Source: Azohydromonas australica DSM 1124 (GTDB lineage Bacteria > Pseudomonadota > Gammaproteobacteria > Burkholderiales > Burkholderiaceae_C). From it: DNA of 64,000 nucleotides. Positions 11,083-19,323 of this stretch are shown here, piece after piece. The notes beneath the pieces are model-generated. The model worked only from the letters and a program-made list of their open reading frames with translations. It did no database searches and was not told the DNA's origin. Location: assembly GCF_000430725.1 (NCBI RefSeq), contig NZ_KE387206.1, positions 225,516 through 289,515 of the forward strand, in the 5' to 3' direction. Each line of letters starts with the position of its first letter. The stretch's first letter is position 1. Made by a program: the position numbers and the translations under genes.

Positions 11083-13080
11083 ATGTCCTCTGTTCATCCC
11101 CATCTTTCCCATCCCAAATACCGACCCGATATCGACGGCCTGCGCGCGGTGGCCGTCATTTCCGTGGTGATTTTCCATGCCTTCCCCAGCGCGCTGGCAG
11201 GGGGCTTCATCGGCGTGGACATCTTCTTCGTCATTTCCGGATTCCTGATCTCGACCATCATTTTCCAGAACCTGGACCGGGGCACTTTCAGCTTCGGCGA
11301 GTTCTACGTGCGCCGCATTCGGCGCATCTTTCCAGGGTTGCTGCTAGTCCTGGCCGCGAGTTATGCCTTCGGCTGGTTCGCCTTGCTGGCCGACGAGTTC
11401 ATGCAGCTGGGAAAGCACGTGGCGGGCGGGGCCGGTTTCGTGGCGAACTTGGTGCTGTGGAGCGAGGCCGGCTATTTCGACAAGTCGGCCGAAAGCAAGC
11501 CGCTGCTGCACTTGTGGAGCCTGGGCATCGAGGAGCAGTTTTATATCGTCTGGCCGCTGCTGCTGTGGATGGCGTGGAAGCGCAAATTCAATCTGCTGAC
11601 GCTCACCGTGTTGATCGCCCTCGTTTCCTTCGCGCTCAACGTGCACGGCGTGCGCAAGGACCCGGTCGAAACCTTCTATTCGCCGCAGCGGCGTTTCTGG
11701 GAATTGCTGTGCGGCAGCCTGCTGGCGTGGCTGACGCTGTATCGGCAAGCGTCGCTGGCCGGCTTGCGCACGCGGCTGGACGGCTGGCTGGCGGCGGTTC
11801 TCTATCGCGAGCCTCGCGAGCACGACGGGCGCACGCTGGCGGCCGTGCTGTCCGTGCTCGGCCTGCTGCTGCTGGGCTACGGCTTCTGGCGCATCAGCGC
11901 GGCATCGCATTTCCCGGGCAGTTGGGCGCTGGTGCCGGTGCTGGGGGCGGTGCTGCTCATCGCCGCCGGGCCCCAGGCCTGGCTGAACCGCAAGGTGCTG
12001 GCCCACCCCGTCGTGGTGTGGTTCGGGCTGATCAGCTTCCCGCTGTATCTCTGGCACTGGCCGCTGCTCTCCTTCACGCGCATCGTGCGCGGCGGCGATC
12101 CGCCGTTTGCCGCCCGCACCATCGCCGTGGTGGTGTCCGTGCTGCTGGCCTGGCTGACCTACAGGTTCGTGGAAAGGCCCGTCCGCCTCGGCCCGCACGG
12201 TGCCGCCAAGGCGGGGGCCATGGCGTTGCTCATGGCGCTCATGGGGGGCGTGGGGTTTGCCACCTTTCAGGCGCAGGGCATCGATTCACGGTTCTCGCCC
12301 GAAGCCCGGTATCTCACGCAGCGCGTGGACTTTGATTGGAAGAATCAGGTCCGCTACAACGTCTGCCATTTGCAGGAGCCGGTGGACCTGAAGCAGAACG
12401 AAAGCTGCTATGAAAAAACCCGGCCGCTGATCGCCTTGTGGGGCGATTCCCACGCGGCCAGCCTGTATCCGGGCTTCAGGAAACTGCAGGCTGAACACCC
12501 CCTGGGCATTCTGCAACTCACGCAGGCCGGCTGTCCGCCGATACTCGATGTCGAGAAATTTTTGTTCTACGTGAAATGCAACGAGGTCAACCAGCGCATA
12601 TTGCAGGATTTGCAGGCGGCGCGGCCGGAGGTGGTCATCATGCACGCGGCTTATCTGCACCTGGATTATCCGATGAGCAAGGAAGCGCTGTATGCCCGGT
12701 TTGCCGCCTCGCTGCAGCAGGTCAAGGCCAGGCTGCCACAGTCGCGGCTGGTGGTGATGGGGCCGGTGCCGCGCTGGAAGGACAGTCCGCAGAAAACGGC
12801 TTTTCTTTATTGGCGCCAAGTCTTGGACAAAACCGGCAAGGTGCCGGCGATGCTGCCGGCTGCGCAGTGGAAGGACGTGGACGAGAATCTGGCCCGCATC
12901 GCCCAGGACCATGGCGTCGAATATGTGTCCGTGCTGCAGATGTTGTGCAAGGGCGCGGAATGCCTGTCGCGCGTGGGCGAGGCGCCGGAAGATTTCGTGG
13001 CCATCGACGACGCGCATTTGTCGGCGCACGGGGCGGCGTATCTGGTCAAGAAAATGGAAGCCAGGTTGTTCGGACCTTGA
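11083..13080 (+). CDS. O-acyltransferase with C-terminal SGNH domain (OafA/YrhL type)
   Basis: 665 aa. The N-terminal acyltransferase-3 domain (to about residue 385) begins YRPDIDGLRAVAVISVV with the conserved Arg and His (VVIFHAFP), then GFIGVDIFFVISGFLI and LLHLWSLGIEEQFYIVWP. About ten membrane segments follow. The C-terminal periplasmic SGNH hydrolase-like domain has the nucleophile in WGDSHAASLYPG (Ser ~456) and the D-x-x-H pair in IDDAHLSAHG (~642-648). Such fusions O-acetylate O-antigen or other surface glycans, the membrane part passing the acyl group to the SGNH part. It stands alone without glycan genes. GC is lower than in its neighbours, hinting at transfer. Confidence 0.92.
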   Translation: MSSVHPHLSHPKYRPDIDGLRAVAVISVVIFHAFPSALAGGFIGVDIFFVISGFLISTIIFQNLDRGTFSFGEFYVRRIRRIFPGLLLVLAASYAFGWFALLADEFMQLGKHVAGGAGFVANLVLWSEAGYFDKSAESKPLLHLWSLGIEEQFYIVWPLLLWMAWKRKFNLLTLTVLIALVSFALNVHGVRKDPVETFYSPQRRFWELLCGSLLAWLTLYRQASLAGLRTRLDGWLAAVLYREPREHDGRTLAAVLSVLGLLLLGYGFWRISAASHFPGSWALVPVLGAVLLIAAGPQAWLNRKVLAHPVVVWFGLISFPLYLWHWPLLSFTRIVRGGDPPFAARTIAVVVSVLLAWLTYRFVERPVRLGPHGAAKAGAMALLMALMGGVGFATFQAQGIDSRFSPEARYLTQRVDFDWKNQVRYNVCHLQEPVDLKQNESCYEKTRPLIALWGDSHAASLYPGFRKLQAEHPLGILQLTQAGCPPILDVEKFLFYVKCNEVNQRILQDLQAARPEVVIMHAAYLHLDYPMSKEALYARFAASLQQVKARLPQSRLVVMGPVPRWKDSPQKTAFLYWRQVLDKTGKVPAMLPAAQWKDVDENLARIAQDHGVEYVSVLQMLCKGAECLSRVGEAPEDFVAIDDAHLSAHGAAYLVKKMEARLFGP

Positions 13081-13235
13081 GGTCATCCATGCCGCTCGGG
13101 GGCGATGGCGTCCCGGCTTCGCGGGCGAGTGGGCGCCGAGACCGCCGCTGGCAGGCGCCGGGCGGCTTGCCGGGCGCCGCGCTTTCGCGTTGTGCAAGGT
13201 GCGATGCCGCGCTCAGGGGAGCCGTTCCGCTCGGC

Positions 13236-13241
13236 TACGAT
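13236..13241 (+). promoter_or_regulatory. -10 element of ldcA, nearly leaderless
   Basis: TACGAT ends nine bases before the ATG at 13250. If it is the -10, transcription would begin at or within a base or two of the start codon. No Shine-Dalgarno sequence is visible. Confidence 0.4.
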
Positions 13242-13249
13242 CCCCTTCA

Positions 13250-14227
13250 ATGAGTGCTCTCACCCTGTTTTCCCCCTCCGGCGTGGTCGCCAAGGCCACG
13301 CCGCTGCGGCGGGCCGTCAAGCGGCTCACGAACCTCGGCTTCGACGTCAGCGTGGACGAGTCCGCGCTGGCGCGCTTCCAGCGCTTCGCCGGCGACGACG
13401 ACACCCGGCTCGCGGCGCTGCACCGCATCGCCGAGGCTGCACCCTCCATCGCGCTGGCCACGCGCGGCGGCTACGGCCTCACGCGGCTGCTGGACCGCAT
13501 CGACTGGAAGCTGATGGCGCGCAGCGTGGAGCGCGGCACGCGCTGGGTCGGCTACAGCGACGTCACCGCGCTGCAGCTCGGCCTGCTGGCCCACGCCAAG
13601 GCCGAGAGCTGGGCCGGGCCGCTGGCGCTGGACGACTTCGGCAAGGAGGACGCGGCCGGCGGCCTCGACGAGATCACCCCGGAAGTGTTCTGCGAGGCCA
13701 TGAACGGCGAGCTGGAGGCCGTGGGCTTTCGCACCGAGGCCGGCTTCGACGGGCTGGAGGCCAAGGGCGTGCTCTGGGGCGGCAACCTCACCGTGCTCGG
13801 CTCGCTGCTGGGCACGCCGCACTGGCCCAAGGTGCGCGGCGGCATCCTGTTCCTGGAAGACGTCAACGAGCATCCCTACCGCGTCGAGCGGATGCTGCTG
13901 CAGCTGCAGCAGGCGGGGGTGCTGCAGCAGCAGAAGGCGGTGCTCCTGGGCCATTTCAGCGACTGGAAGAAGTCGCCGCTGGACCGCGGCTACGGCCTGA
14001 AGCAGATGGTGGAGATGCTGCGCTCGGTCTGCGCCACGCCCATCCTCACCGGGCTGCCCTTCGGCCACGTCCCGACCAAGCTCTGCCTGCCCGTGGGCCG
14101 CAAGGTGACCCTCGTCGTGGACCGGCGCGACGTGTTCATCGGCTGGGAGCACACACACGCCCACGAGCCCCAGCACCAGGACGGCCACGAGCACGATTAC
14201 GACTGCGGCTGCGATCACCCGCACTAG
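13250..14227 (+). CDS. ldcA: Muramoyltetrapeptide LD-carboxypeptidase (peptidase S66)
   Basis: 325 aa. It removes the terminal D-Ala from murein tetrapeptides in the cytoplasm during peptidoglycan recycling. Family blocks are SPSGVV near the N-terminus, RGGYGLTRLLDRIDW, the nucleophile segment VGYSDVTALQ, GVLWGGNLTVLGSLLGTP, FLEDVNEHPYRVERML and LPFGHVPTKLCLPVG with the catalytic His. ATG 13250 begins exactly at the family N-terminus; longer in-frame extensions overlap the upstream gene. After the domain a ~25-residue tail rich in His with two Cys (HTHAHEP ... DCGCDHPH) looks metal-binding, an unusual addition. Confidence 0.93.
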   Translation: MSALTLFSPSGVVAKATPLRRAVKRLTNLGFDVSVDESALARFQRFAGDDDTRLAALHRIAEAAPSIALATRGGYGLTRLLDRIDWKLMARSVERGTRWVGYSDVTALQLGLLAHAKAESWAGPLALDDFGKEDAAGGLDEITPEVFCEAMNGELEAVGFRTEAGFDGLEAKGVLWGGNLTVLGSLLGTPHWPKVRGGILFLEDVNEHPYRVERMLLQLQQAGVLQQQKAVLLGHFSDWKKSPLDRGYGLKQMVEMLRSVCATPILTGLPFGHVPTKLCLPVGRKVTLVVDRRDVFIGWEHTHAHEPQHQDGHEHDYDCGCDHPH

Positions 14228-14282
14228 GGCCCGCGCCACGGGTTGAGGCGGGGGTGTTGGCCACTGCACAGCGGAGGAGCCG

Positions 14283-16559
14283 ATGGCGCTGAAGGGGTTC
14301 ACGGGACTGCGGTGCCTTTGGCGCCTGCTCCTGCCGGCGCTCACGGCGCTGCTGCTCCTGCCGCTGGCCGCCTGCGACAACAGCCCGTACCCGCGCGGCA
14401 CCGCCCAGAGCAACACGCTGCTCAACGCCTTCCAGGAGCGCAGCCCGCGCTCGCTGGACCCCACCGTCTCCTACAACAACAACGAGACGCCCTACACCTA
14501 CCAGACCTACGAGCCGCTCTACGGCTACCACTACCTCAAGCGGCCCTACGCGCTGGTGCCCAAGGCGGCCGAGGCCATCGCGGAGCCGCGGTACCTGGAC
14601 GCGCAGCGCCACCCGCTGCCGCAGGACGCCGACCCGGCCCGCATTGCCTTCAGCGTCTACGACATCCGCATCCGCCCCGGCGTCCTGTTCGCGCCGCACC
14701 CGGCCTTCGCCAAGGACGAGCAGGGCGCTTACCGCTACCACGCCCTGAAGCCCGGCGAGCTGGGCAGCCGGCGCAGCCCGCTGGACTTCGAGCACCAGGG
14801 CACGCGCGAACTCTCGGCCGAGGACTTCGTCTACGCCCTCAAGCGCCACGCCAGCCCGCGCGTGGAAGCCTCGGTGTTCGGCGTGTTCTCCGAGCACGTG
14901 CTGGGCTTGAAGGCGTTCAACGCGCTGCTGCGTGCCGAGGACGCCAAGCTGCGCCAGGGCCTGCCGCCGTCGGCCCTGGACAAACCCTTCCTAGACCTGC
15001 GCCGTTGGCCGCTGGAAGGCGCGCAGGCGCCTGAAAAACACCTGCTGCGCATCACGCTCAAGGGCAAGTACCCGCAGTGGAAGTACTGGATGGCCATGAC
15101 CTTCATGGCACCGGTGCCCTGGGAGGCCGATGCCTTCTACGCCCAGCCCGGCATGGCGGTCGCCGGGCTGAGCCTGTCGGCCTGGCCGGTGGGCACGGGG
15201 CCGTACATGCTGGTGGAGCGCATCACCGACCGCCGCCACGTGCTGCAGCGCAACCCCAACTTCCGCGGCGAGCCCTACCCGTGCGAGGGCATGCCCGGCG
15301 ACAAGGAGGCCGGGCTGCTGGACGACTGCGGCAAGCCCATGCCCTTCATCGACCGCATCGTCTCCACCAACGAGCGCGAGAAGCTGCCGCACAAGGCGAA
15401 ATTCATCCAGGGCTACTTGGACGTGCCGGAGATCGAGCGCCCGGAGTGGGGCATCGAGTTCCTCAGCGACATGCAGGACTCCGCCGACACGCGCCGGCTT
15501 TACGAGCAGCGCGGCTTCATCTTTCCGAAGTCGGTGGACATCAGCATCAATTACCTGGGCTTCAACTGGCGCGACCCCGTCATCGGCCGCGGCGACACGC
15601 CGCAGCAGCAGGTGAAGAACCGCAAGCTGCGCCAGGCGATTTCCATCGCCATCGACTACGAGGAGGGCTACGGCCGCATCTTCGTCAACAAGGCCGGCGA
15701 GGCCGCGCACGGGCCGCTGCCCGCCGGGCTGTTCGGCTCGCGCCACGGCACGGTGGAAGGCCACAACCCGGTGACGCACCGGGTGGTGGACGGCAAGGTG
15801 GTGCGCCGCCCCATCGAGGACGCGAAGAAGCTGCTGGCCGAGGCCGGCTACCCCGACGGGCGCGACGCCAGGACGGGCCGGCCGCTGGTGCTGTACTACG
15901 ACTTCCAGCGCGTGCCCACGCCGGAGATCCGCGCCGAGCTGGACTGGCTCACGCGCCAGTTCGGCAAGCTGGGCATCCAGCTCGAAATCCGCGCCACCGA
16001 CTACAACCAATTCCAGGAAAAGATGCGCAACGGCCGCGCCCAGATCTTTGCGTGGGGCTGGCTGGCCGACTATCCGGACCCCGAGAACTTCCTGTTCCTG
16101 CTCTACGGTCCCAACGCCAAGGCGGGCCACGACGGCGAGAACGCCGCCAACTACGAGAACCCCGAGTACGACCGGCTCTACAAGCGCATGCAGTCGCTGG
16201 ACGACGGCCCCGAGCGCCAGGCCGTGATCGACCGGATGGTGGACATCGTGCGCGAGGACGCGCCCTGGGCCTTCGGCGTGTTTCCCTACGCCGCCGCCGC
16301 CTTCCAGCCCTGGGTGCACAACGGCAAGCCCAGCCTGCTGGTGCGCGACATGGCCAAGTACTACCGGCTGGACACGTCCGTGCGCGCCGAGCGCTGGGCC
16401 GAGTGGAACCGCCCGCGCTGGTGGCCGCTGCTGCTGCTGCCGCTGGCGCTGCTGGCGCTGGCGTGGCGGCTGCGCACGCAGTGGCGCGCGAAGGAGTCGG
16501 CCGAGGGCCGCAGCGGCGAGGCGCCGGCGCGTCCGGCGGCCGGGGAGGGCGTAGCGTGA
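14283..16559 (+). CDS. Peptide ABC transporter substrate-binding lipoprotein (SBP family 5, YejA-like)
   Basis: 758 aa. A signal peptide ends in a lipobox (LLLLPLAACDNS), so the mature protein is anchored by Cys ~31. The body is an SBP_bac_5 domain: RSLDPTVSYNNNETPYTYQ, LSAEDFVYALKRHASPR, PVGTGPYMLVE, NRKLRQAISIAIDYE and FAWGWLADYPDPENFL. Unusually a second hydrophobic segment, WWPLLLLPLALLALAW, lies near the C-terminus and ends in a basic cytoplasmic-looking tail. GGAGGAG precedes ATG 14283. It overlaps the next permease by 4 nt and heads an importer for oligopeptides or peptide-like compounds. Confidence 0.9.
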   Translation: MALKGFTGLRCLWRLLLPALTALLLLPLAACDNSPYPRGTAQSNTLLNAFQERSPRSLDPTVSYNNNETPYTYQTYEPLYGYHYLKRPYALVPKAAEAIAEPRYLDAQRHPLPQDADPARIAFSVYDIRIRPGVLFAPHPAFAKDEQGAYRYHALKPGELGSRRSPLDFEHQGTRELSAEDFVYALKRHASPRVEASVFGVFSEHVLGLKAFNALLRAEDAKLRQGLPPSALDKPFLDLRRWPLEGAQAPEKHLLRITLKGKYPQWKYWMAMTFMAPVPWEADAFYAQPGMAVAGLSLSAWPVGTGPYMLVERITDRRHVLQRNPNFRGEPYPCEGMPGDKEAGLLDDCGKPMPFIDRIVSTNEREKLPHKAKFIQGYLDVPEIERPEWGIEFLSDMQDSADTRRLYEQRGFIFPKSVDISINYLGFNWRDPVIGRGDTPQQQVKNRKLRQAISIAIDYEEGYGRIFVNKAGEAAHGPLPAGLFGSRHGTVEGHNPVTHRVVDGKVVRRPIEDAKKLLAEAGYPDGRDARTGRPLVLYYDFQRVPTPEIRAELDWLTRQFGKLGIQLEIRATDYNQFQEKMRNGRAQIFAWGWLADYPDPENFLFLLYGPNAKAGHDGENAANYENPEYDRLYKRMQSLDDGPERQAVIDRMVDIVREDAPWAFGVFPYAAAAFQPWVHNGKPSLLVRDMAKYYRLDTSVRAERWAEWNRPRWWPLLLLPLALLALAWRLRTQWRAKESAEGRSGEAPARPAAGEGVA

Positions 16560-17539
16560 CCAACGCGATCCTGCGGCGCGTGCTCTACGCGGTGCTGGTG
16601 CTGGTGGGCGTCAACCTGATGACCTTCCTGCTCTTCTTCACGCTCAACACGCCCGACGACATGGCGCGGCTGAACATCGGCGGGCGCCGGGTGAGCGCCG
16701 ACCAGATCGAGACCTGGAAGGCCGTGCGCGGCTACGACCAGCCGCTGCTGTGGAACGAGCAGGCGCAAGGCGCCGAGAAACTCACCCGCACCGTGTTCTG
16801 GCAGCGCTCGGTGTCGCTGCTGTGGCTGGACTTCGGCCGCTCGGACTCGCAGAGCGCGGTGGACATCGGCCAGGAGATCCGCACGCGCATGCTGGTGAGC
16901 CTGCAGCTGGCGGTGCCGATATTCGTCCTGCAGCTCATCGCCTCGGTCGGCTTCGCGCTGGTGCTGGTGTTCTTCAGGCACTCGCGCATCGACTTCTGGG
17001 GCGTGGTGCTGTGCGTGCTGATGCTCTCGATCAGCAGCCTCTTCTACATCATCGTCGGCCAGCTGCTGTTCTCGCGCATCCTGAAGCTGGTCCCGATCTC
17101 CGGCTGGGCGCCGGGGCTGGACGCGGTGAAGTTCCTGGTGCTGCCGGTGGCCCTGAGCCTGCTGGCGCGCCTGGGCGGCGAGGCGCGGCTCTACCGCGCC
17201 ATGCTGCTGGAGGAGGTGGGCAAGGACCACGTGCGCACCGCCCGCGCCAAGGGTTTGAGCGAGCCCGCCGTGCTGGTGCGGCACGTGCTGCCCAACGCCA
17301 TGATCCCGATCCTCACCAGCGCCGGCTCGTACCTGCCCTACGTGTTCCTGGGCAGCCTGCTGTTCGAGAGCTTCTTCGGCATTCCGGGGCTGGGCGCCTA
17401 CGTGGTGGACGCGATCTCGGCGCAGGACTTCGCCGTCGTGCGCGCCATGGTGTTCCTGGGCTCGCTGCTCTACGTGGCGGCGTTTCTCTTGATCGACATC
17501 GCCTACACCTGGGTCGATCCCCGGGTGCGGCTGGAGTAG
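16556..17539 (+). CDS. Peptide ABC transporter permease (YejB/DppB type)
   Basis: 327 aa from a GTG overlapping the binding-protein stop (GTGA). It has an N-terminal membrane segment (VLYAVLVLVGVNLMTFLLFF), a periplasmic stretch, then five membrane segments of the BPD_transp_1 domain. The ATPase-contacting EAA loop is LEEVGKDHVRTARAKGLSE followed by RHVLPNAMIPILT. A C-terminal AYTWVDPRVRLE matches the family end. It forms the channel together with the next protein. Confidence 0.93.
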   Translation: MTNAILRRVLYAVLVLVGVNLMTFLLFFTLNTPDDMARLNIGGRRVSADQIETWKAVRGYDQPLLWNEQAQGAEKLTRTVFWQRSVSLLWLDFGRSDSQSAVDIGQEIRTRMLVSLQLAVPIFVLQLIASVGFALVLVFFRHSRIDFWGVVLCVLMLSISSLFYIIVGQLLFSRILKLVPISGWAPGLDAVKFLVLPVALSLLARLGGEARLYRAMLLEEVGKDHVRTARAKGLSEPAVLVRHVLPNAMIPILTSAGSYLPYVFLGSLLFESFFGIPGLGAYVVDAISAQDFAVVRAMVFLGSLLYVAAFLLIDIAYTWVDPRVRLE

Positions 17540-17543
17540 CGCC

Positions 17544-18962
17544 GTGCCGAAGCTCGTGCTGCTGTGGACCGACGCCGTGCTGTGGCTGCTGGTGGCCGCG
17601 CTGGCCTTCTACGGCTGGCGGCTGCGGCGGCTTCCTCCCCTGCGCGCGCCCTGGCGCCGCATGCTCCACGACGCGCCGGCGCTGTGCGCGCTGATCGTCT
17701 TCGCCGTGTTCGCCGTCGTGGCGCTGCTGGACAGCGTCCACTTCCGGCGCGCGCTGCCGCCCACGGCCGGCGGCGAGGTCTTCTACGCCACGCGCACGGA
17801 GAGCCTGCTCGACGAGCTGCTGGCGCGGCCCATCGCCATGCGCGAGTCCAGCTACTCCGCGCCGCTGGCGGTGGTGGCCTTCAACCGCCAGAGCGTGGAG
17901 CAGGGCGGCACGGTGCTGCGCACCTTCCCGCGGCTGCAGCACGGCGGCGCTCACCTGGCAGACCCGGAGGCCGAGCGCGCCGGCGACATCGCCCATCGCG
18001 CGCTGGCCGGCGCCGCGGGCGGATTGACCGTGGCGGCGGGCCTGTTCGCGCTGACGGCGGGGTGGCGCGCGCGGCGCAAGGGCATCCCGTGGCGCTGGGC
18101 CCTGAAGGACGTGGTGCGCGACCGCACCCGCGTGCCGCTGCGCGCTGCGCTGCTATGCGCCACGGCGCTGTGCCTGCTGGCCGGGGTGGTGATCGCGCTG
18201 ATGGGCCACTACCACGTGCTGGGCACGGACCGCACCGGCAACGACGTGCTGGTGCAGGCGCTCAAGAGCGTGCGCACGGCCTTCGTGATCGGCAGCCTGG
18301 CCACCATCGCCACGCTGCCGTTGGCGCTGGTGCTGGGCATCGTCTCGGGCTACCTGCGCGGCTGGGCGGACGCGGTGATTCAGTACGTCTACACCGTGCT
18401 GTCCGCGGTGCCCAACGTGCTGCTGATCGCCGCCTGCGTGCTGATGGTGCAGGTGTTCATCGACCAGCATCCGGAGCTGTTCGCCACCGGGGCCGAGCGC
18501 AGCGACCTGCGGCTGTTCCTGCTGTGCCTGATCCTGGGCCTGACGGGCTGGGCGACGCTGTGCCGGCTGCTGCGCGCGGAGACGCTGAAGCTGCGCGAGA
18601 TGGAGTACGTGCAGGCGGCCACGGCCTTCGGGCTGCCGGCGGGGCGGATCATGCTGCGCCACATCCTGCCCAACACGCTGCACCTGGTGCTGATCACGAC
18701 GGTGCTCGATTTCTCGGCGCTGGTGCTCTACGAGGCGGTGCTGAGCTACGTGGGCGTGGGCGTGGACCCGTCGCTCAACAGCTTCGGCGGGATGATCAAC
18801 CTGGCCCGCAGCGAGATGAGCCGCGATCCGCTGGTGTGGTGGAGCTTCACCAGCGCCTTCGTCTTCATGCTGGCGCTGGTGCTGTCGGCGAACCTGCTGG
18901 CGGACGGCGTGCGCGATGCCTTTGACCCGCGGGCGCGGGCGTTGAGGGTGAGGAAGGCGTGA
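17544..18962 (+). CDS. Peptide ABC transporter permease (YejE/DppC type), with large insert
   Basis: 472 aa from GTG 17544, four bases after the previous stop. The C-terminal half is a normal BPD_transp_1 domain: HVLGTDRTGNDVLVQALKS, five membrane segments and the EAA loop MEYVQAATAFGLPAGRIMLRHILPNTLH, ending ADGVRDAFDPRAR. The N-terminal half is longer than in DppC (about 300 aa): it contains an extra membrane segment, then a ~90-residue periplasmic segment and another membrane pass before the core. YejE-type permeases also have an extended N-terminus. It pairs with the DppB-like permease. Confidence 0.9.
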   Translation: MPKLVLLWTDAVLWLLVAALAFYGWRLRRLPPLRAPWRRMLHDAPALCALIVFAVFAVVALLDSVHFRRALPPTAGGEVFYATRTESLLDELLARPIAMRESSYSAPLAVVAFNRQSVEQGGTVLRTFPRLQHGGAHLADPEAERAGDIAHRALAGAAGGLTVAAGLFALTAGWRARRKGIPWRWALKDVVRDRTRVPLRAALLCATALCLLAGVVIALMGHYHVLGTDRTGNDVLVQALKSVRTAFVIGSLATIATLPLALVLGIVSGYLRGWADAVIQYVYTVLSAVPNVLLIAACVLMVQVFIDQHPELFATGAERSDLRLFLLCLILGLTGWATLCRLLRAETLKLREMEYVQAATAFGLPAGRIMLRHILPNTLHLVLITTVLDFSALVLYEAVLSYVGVGVDPSLNSFGGMINLARSEMSRDPLVWWSFTSAFVFMLALVLSANLLADGVRDAFDPRARALRVRKA

Positions 18963-19036
18963 GGGGCAGGCGCATGGCTGGCTGGGGAAAGTTGGCGCGC
19001 TGCTGTATCCCGTCAGCCGATGCGCCAGGCACCCCA

Positions 19037-19276
19037 CTTCGTCATGCCCGCGAAGGCGTACTGGGGCCCGGGAAAATTTCCAGACCGTCGCATCTCGTAA
19101 GCCAAGCCGCTTCGCCCTCTACTTCGTCACTCCCGCGCAGGCGGGAGTCCAGGCGGCCCCCAAGCCGGCCGCAAGTTGATCGGGCGGAACGCCGAGGACT
19201 GGCGCTTGGTTCGCTGTGCCCGGGCTTCGTGCTGACGTGGGGCCGCCTGGATTCCCGCCTTCGCGGGAATGACGAG
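19037..19276. repeat. Three copies of a short intergenic repeat, two in inverted array
   Basis: Copy A at 19037-19058 is partial. Copy B at 19122-19158 and copy C at 19240-19276 run in opposite directions and match over about 37 bases with four or five differences (core TCATTCCCGCGAAGGCGGGA type, itself a hairpin). The unit resembles the GTCATTCCCGCG repeats common between genes of beta- and gamma-proteobacteria. The array fills most of the 361-base gap between the second permease and the ATPase gene of the same importer and could form a long hairpin in mRNA. Confidence 0.75.
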
Positions 19277-19323
19277 GTAGTTGTCGGTGCAGGTCAGCTT
19301 CCGGCCAACAACGGGCATCAACC

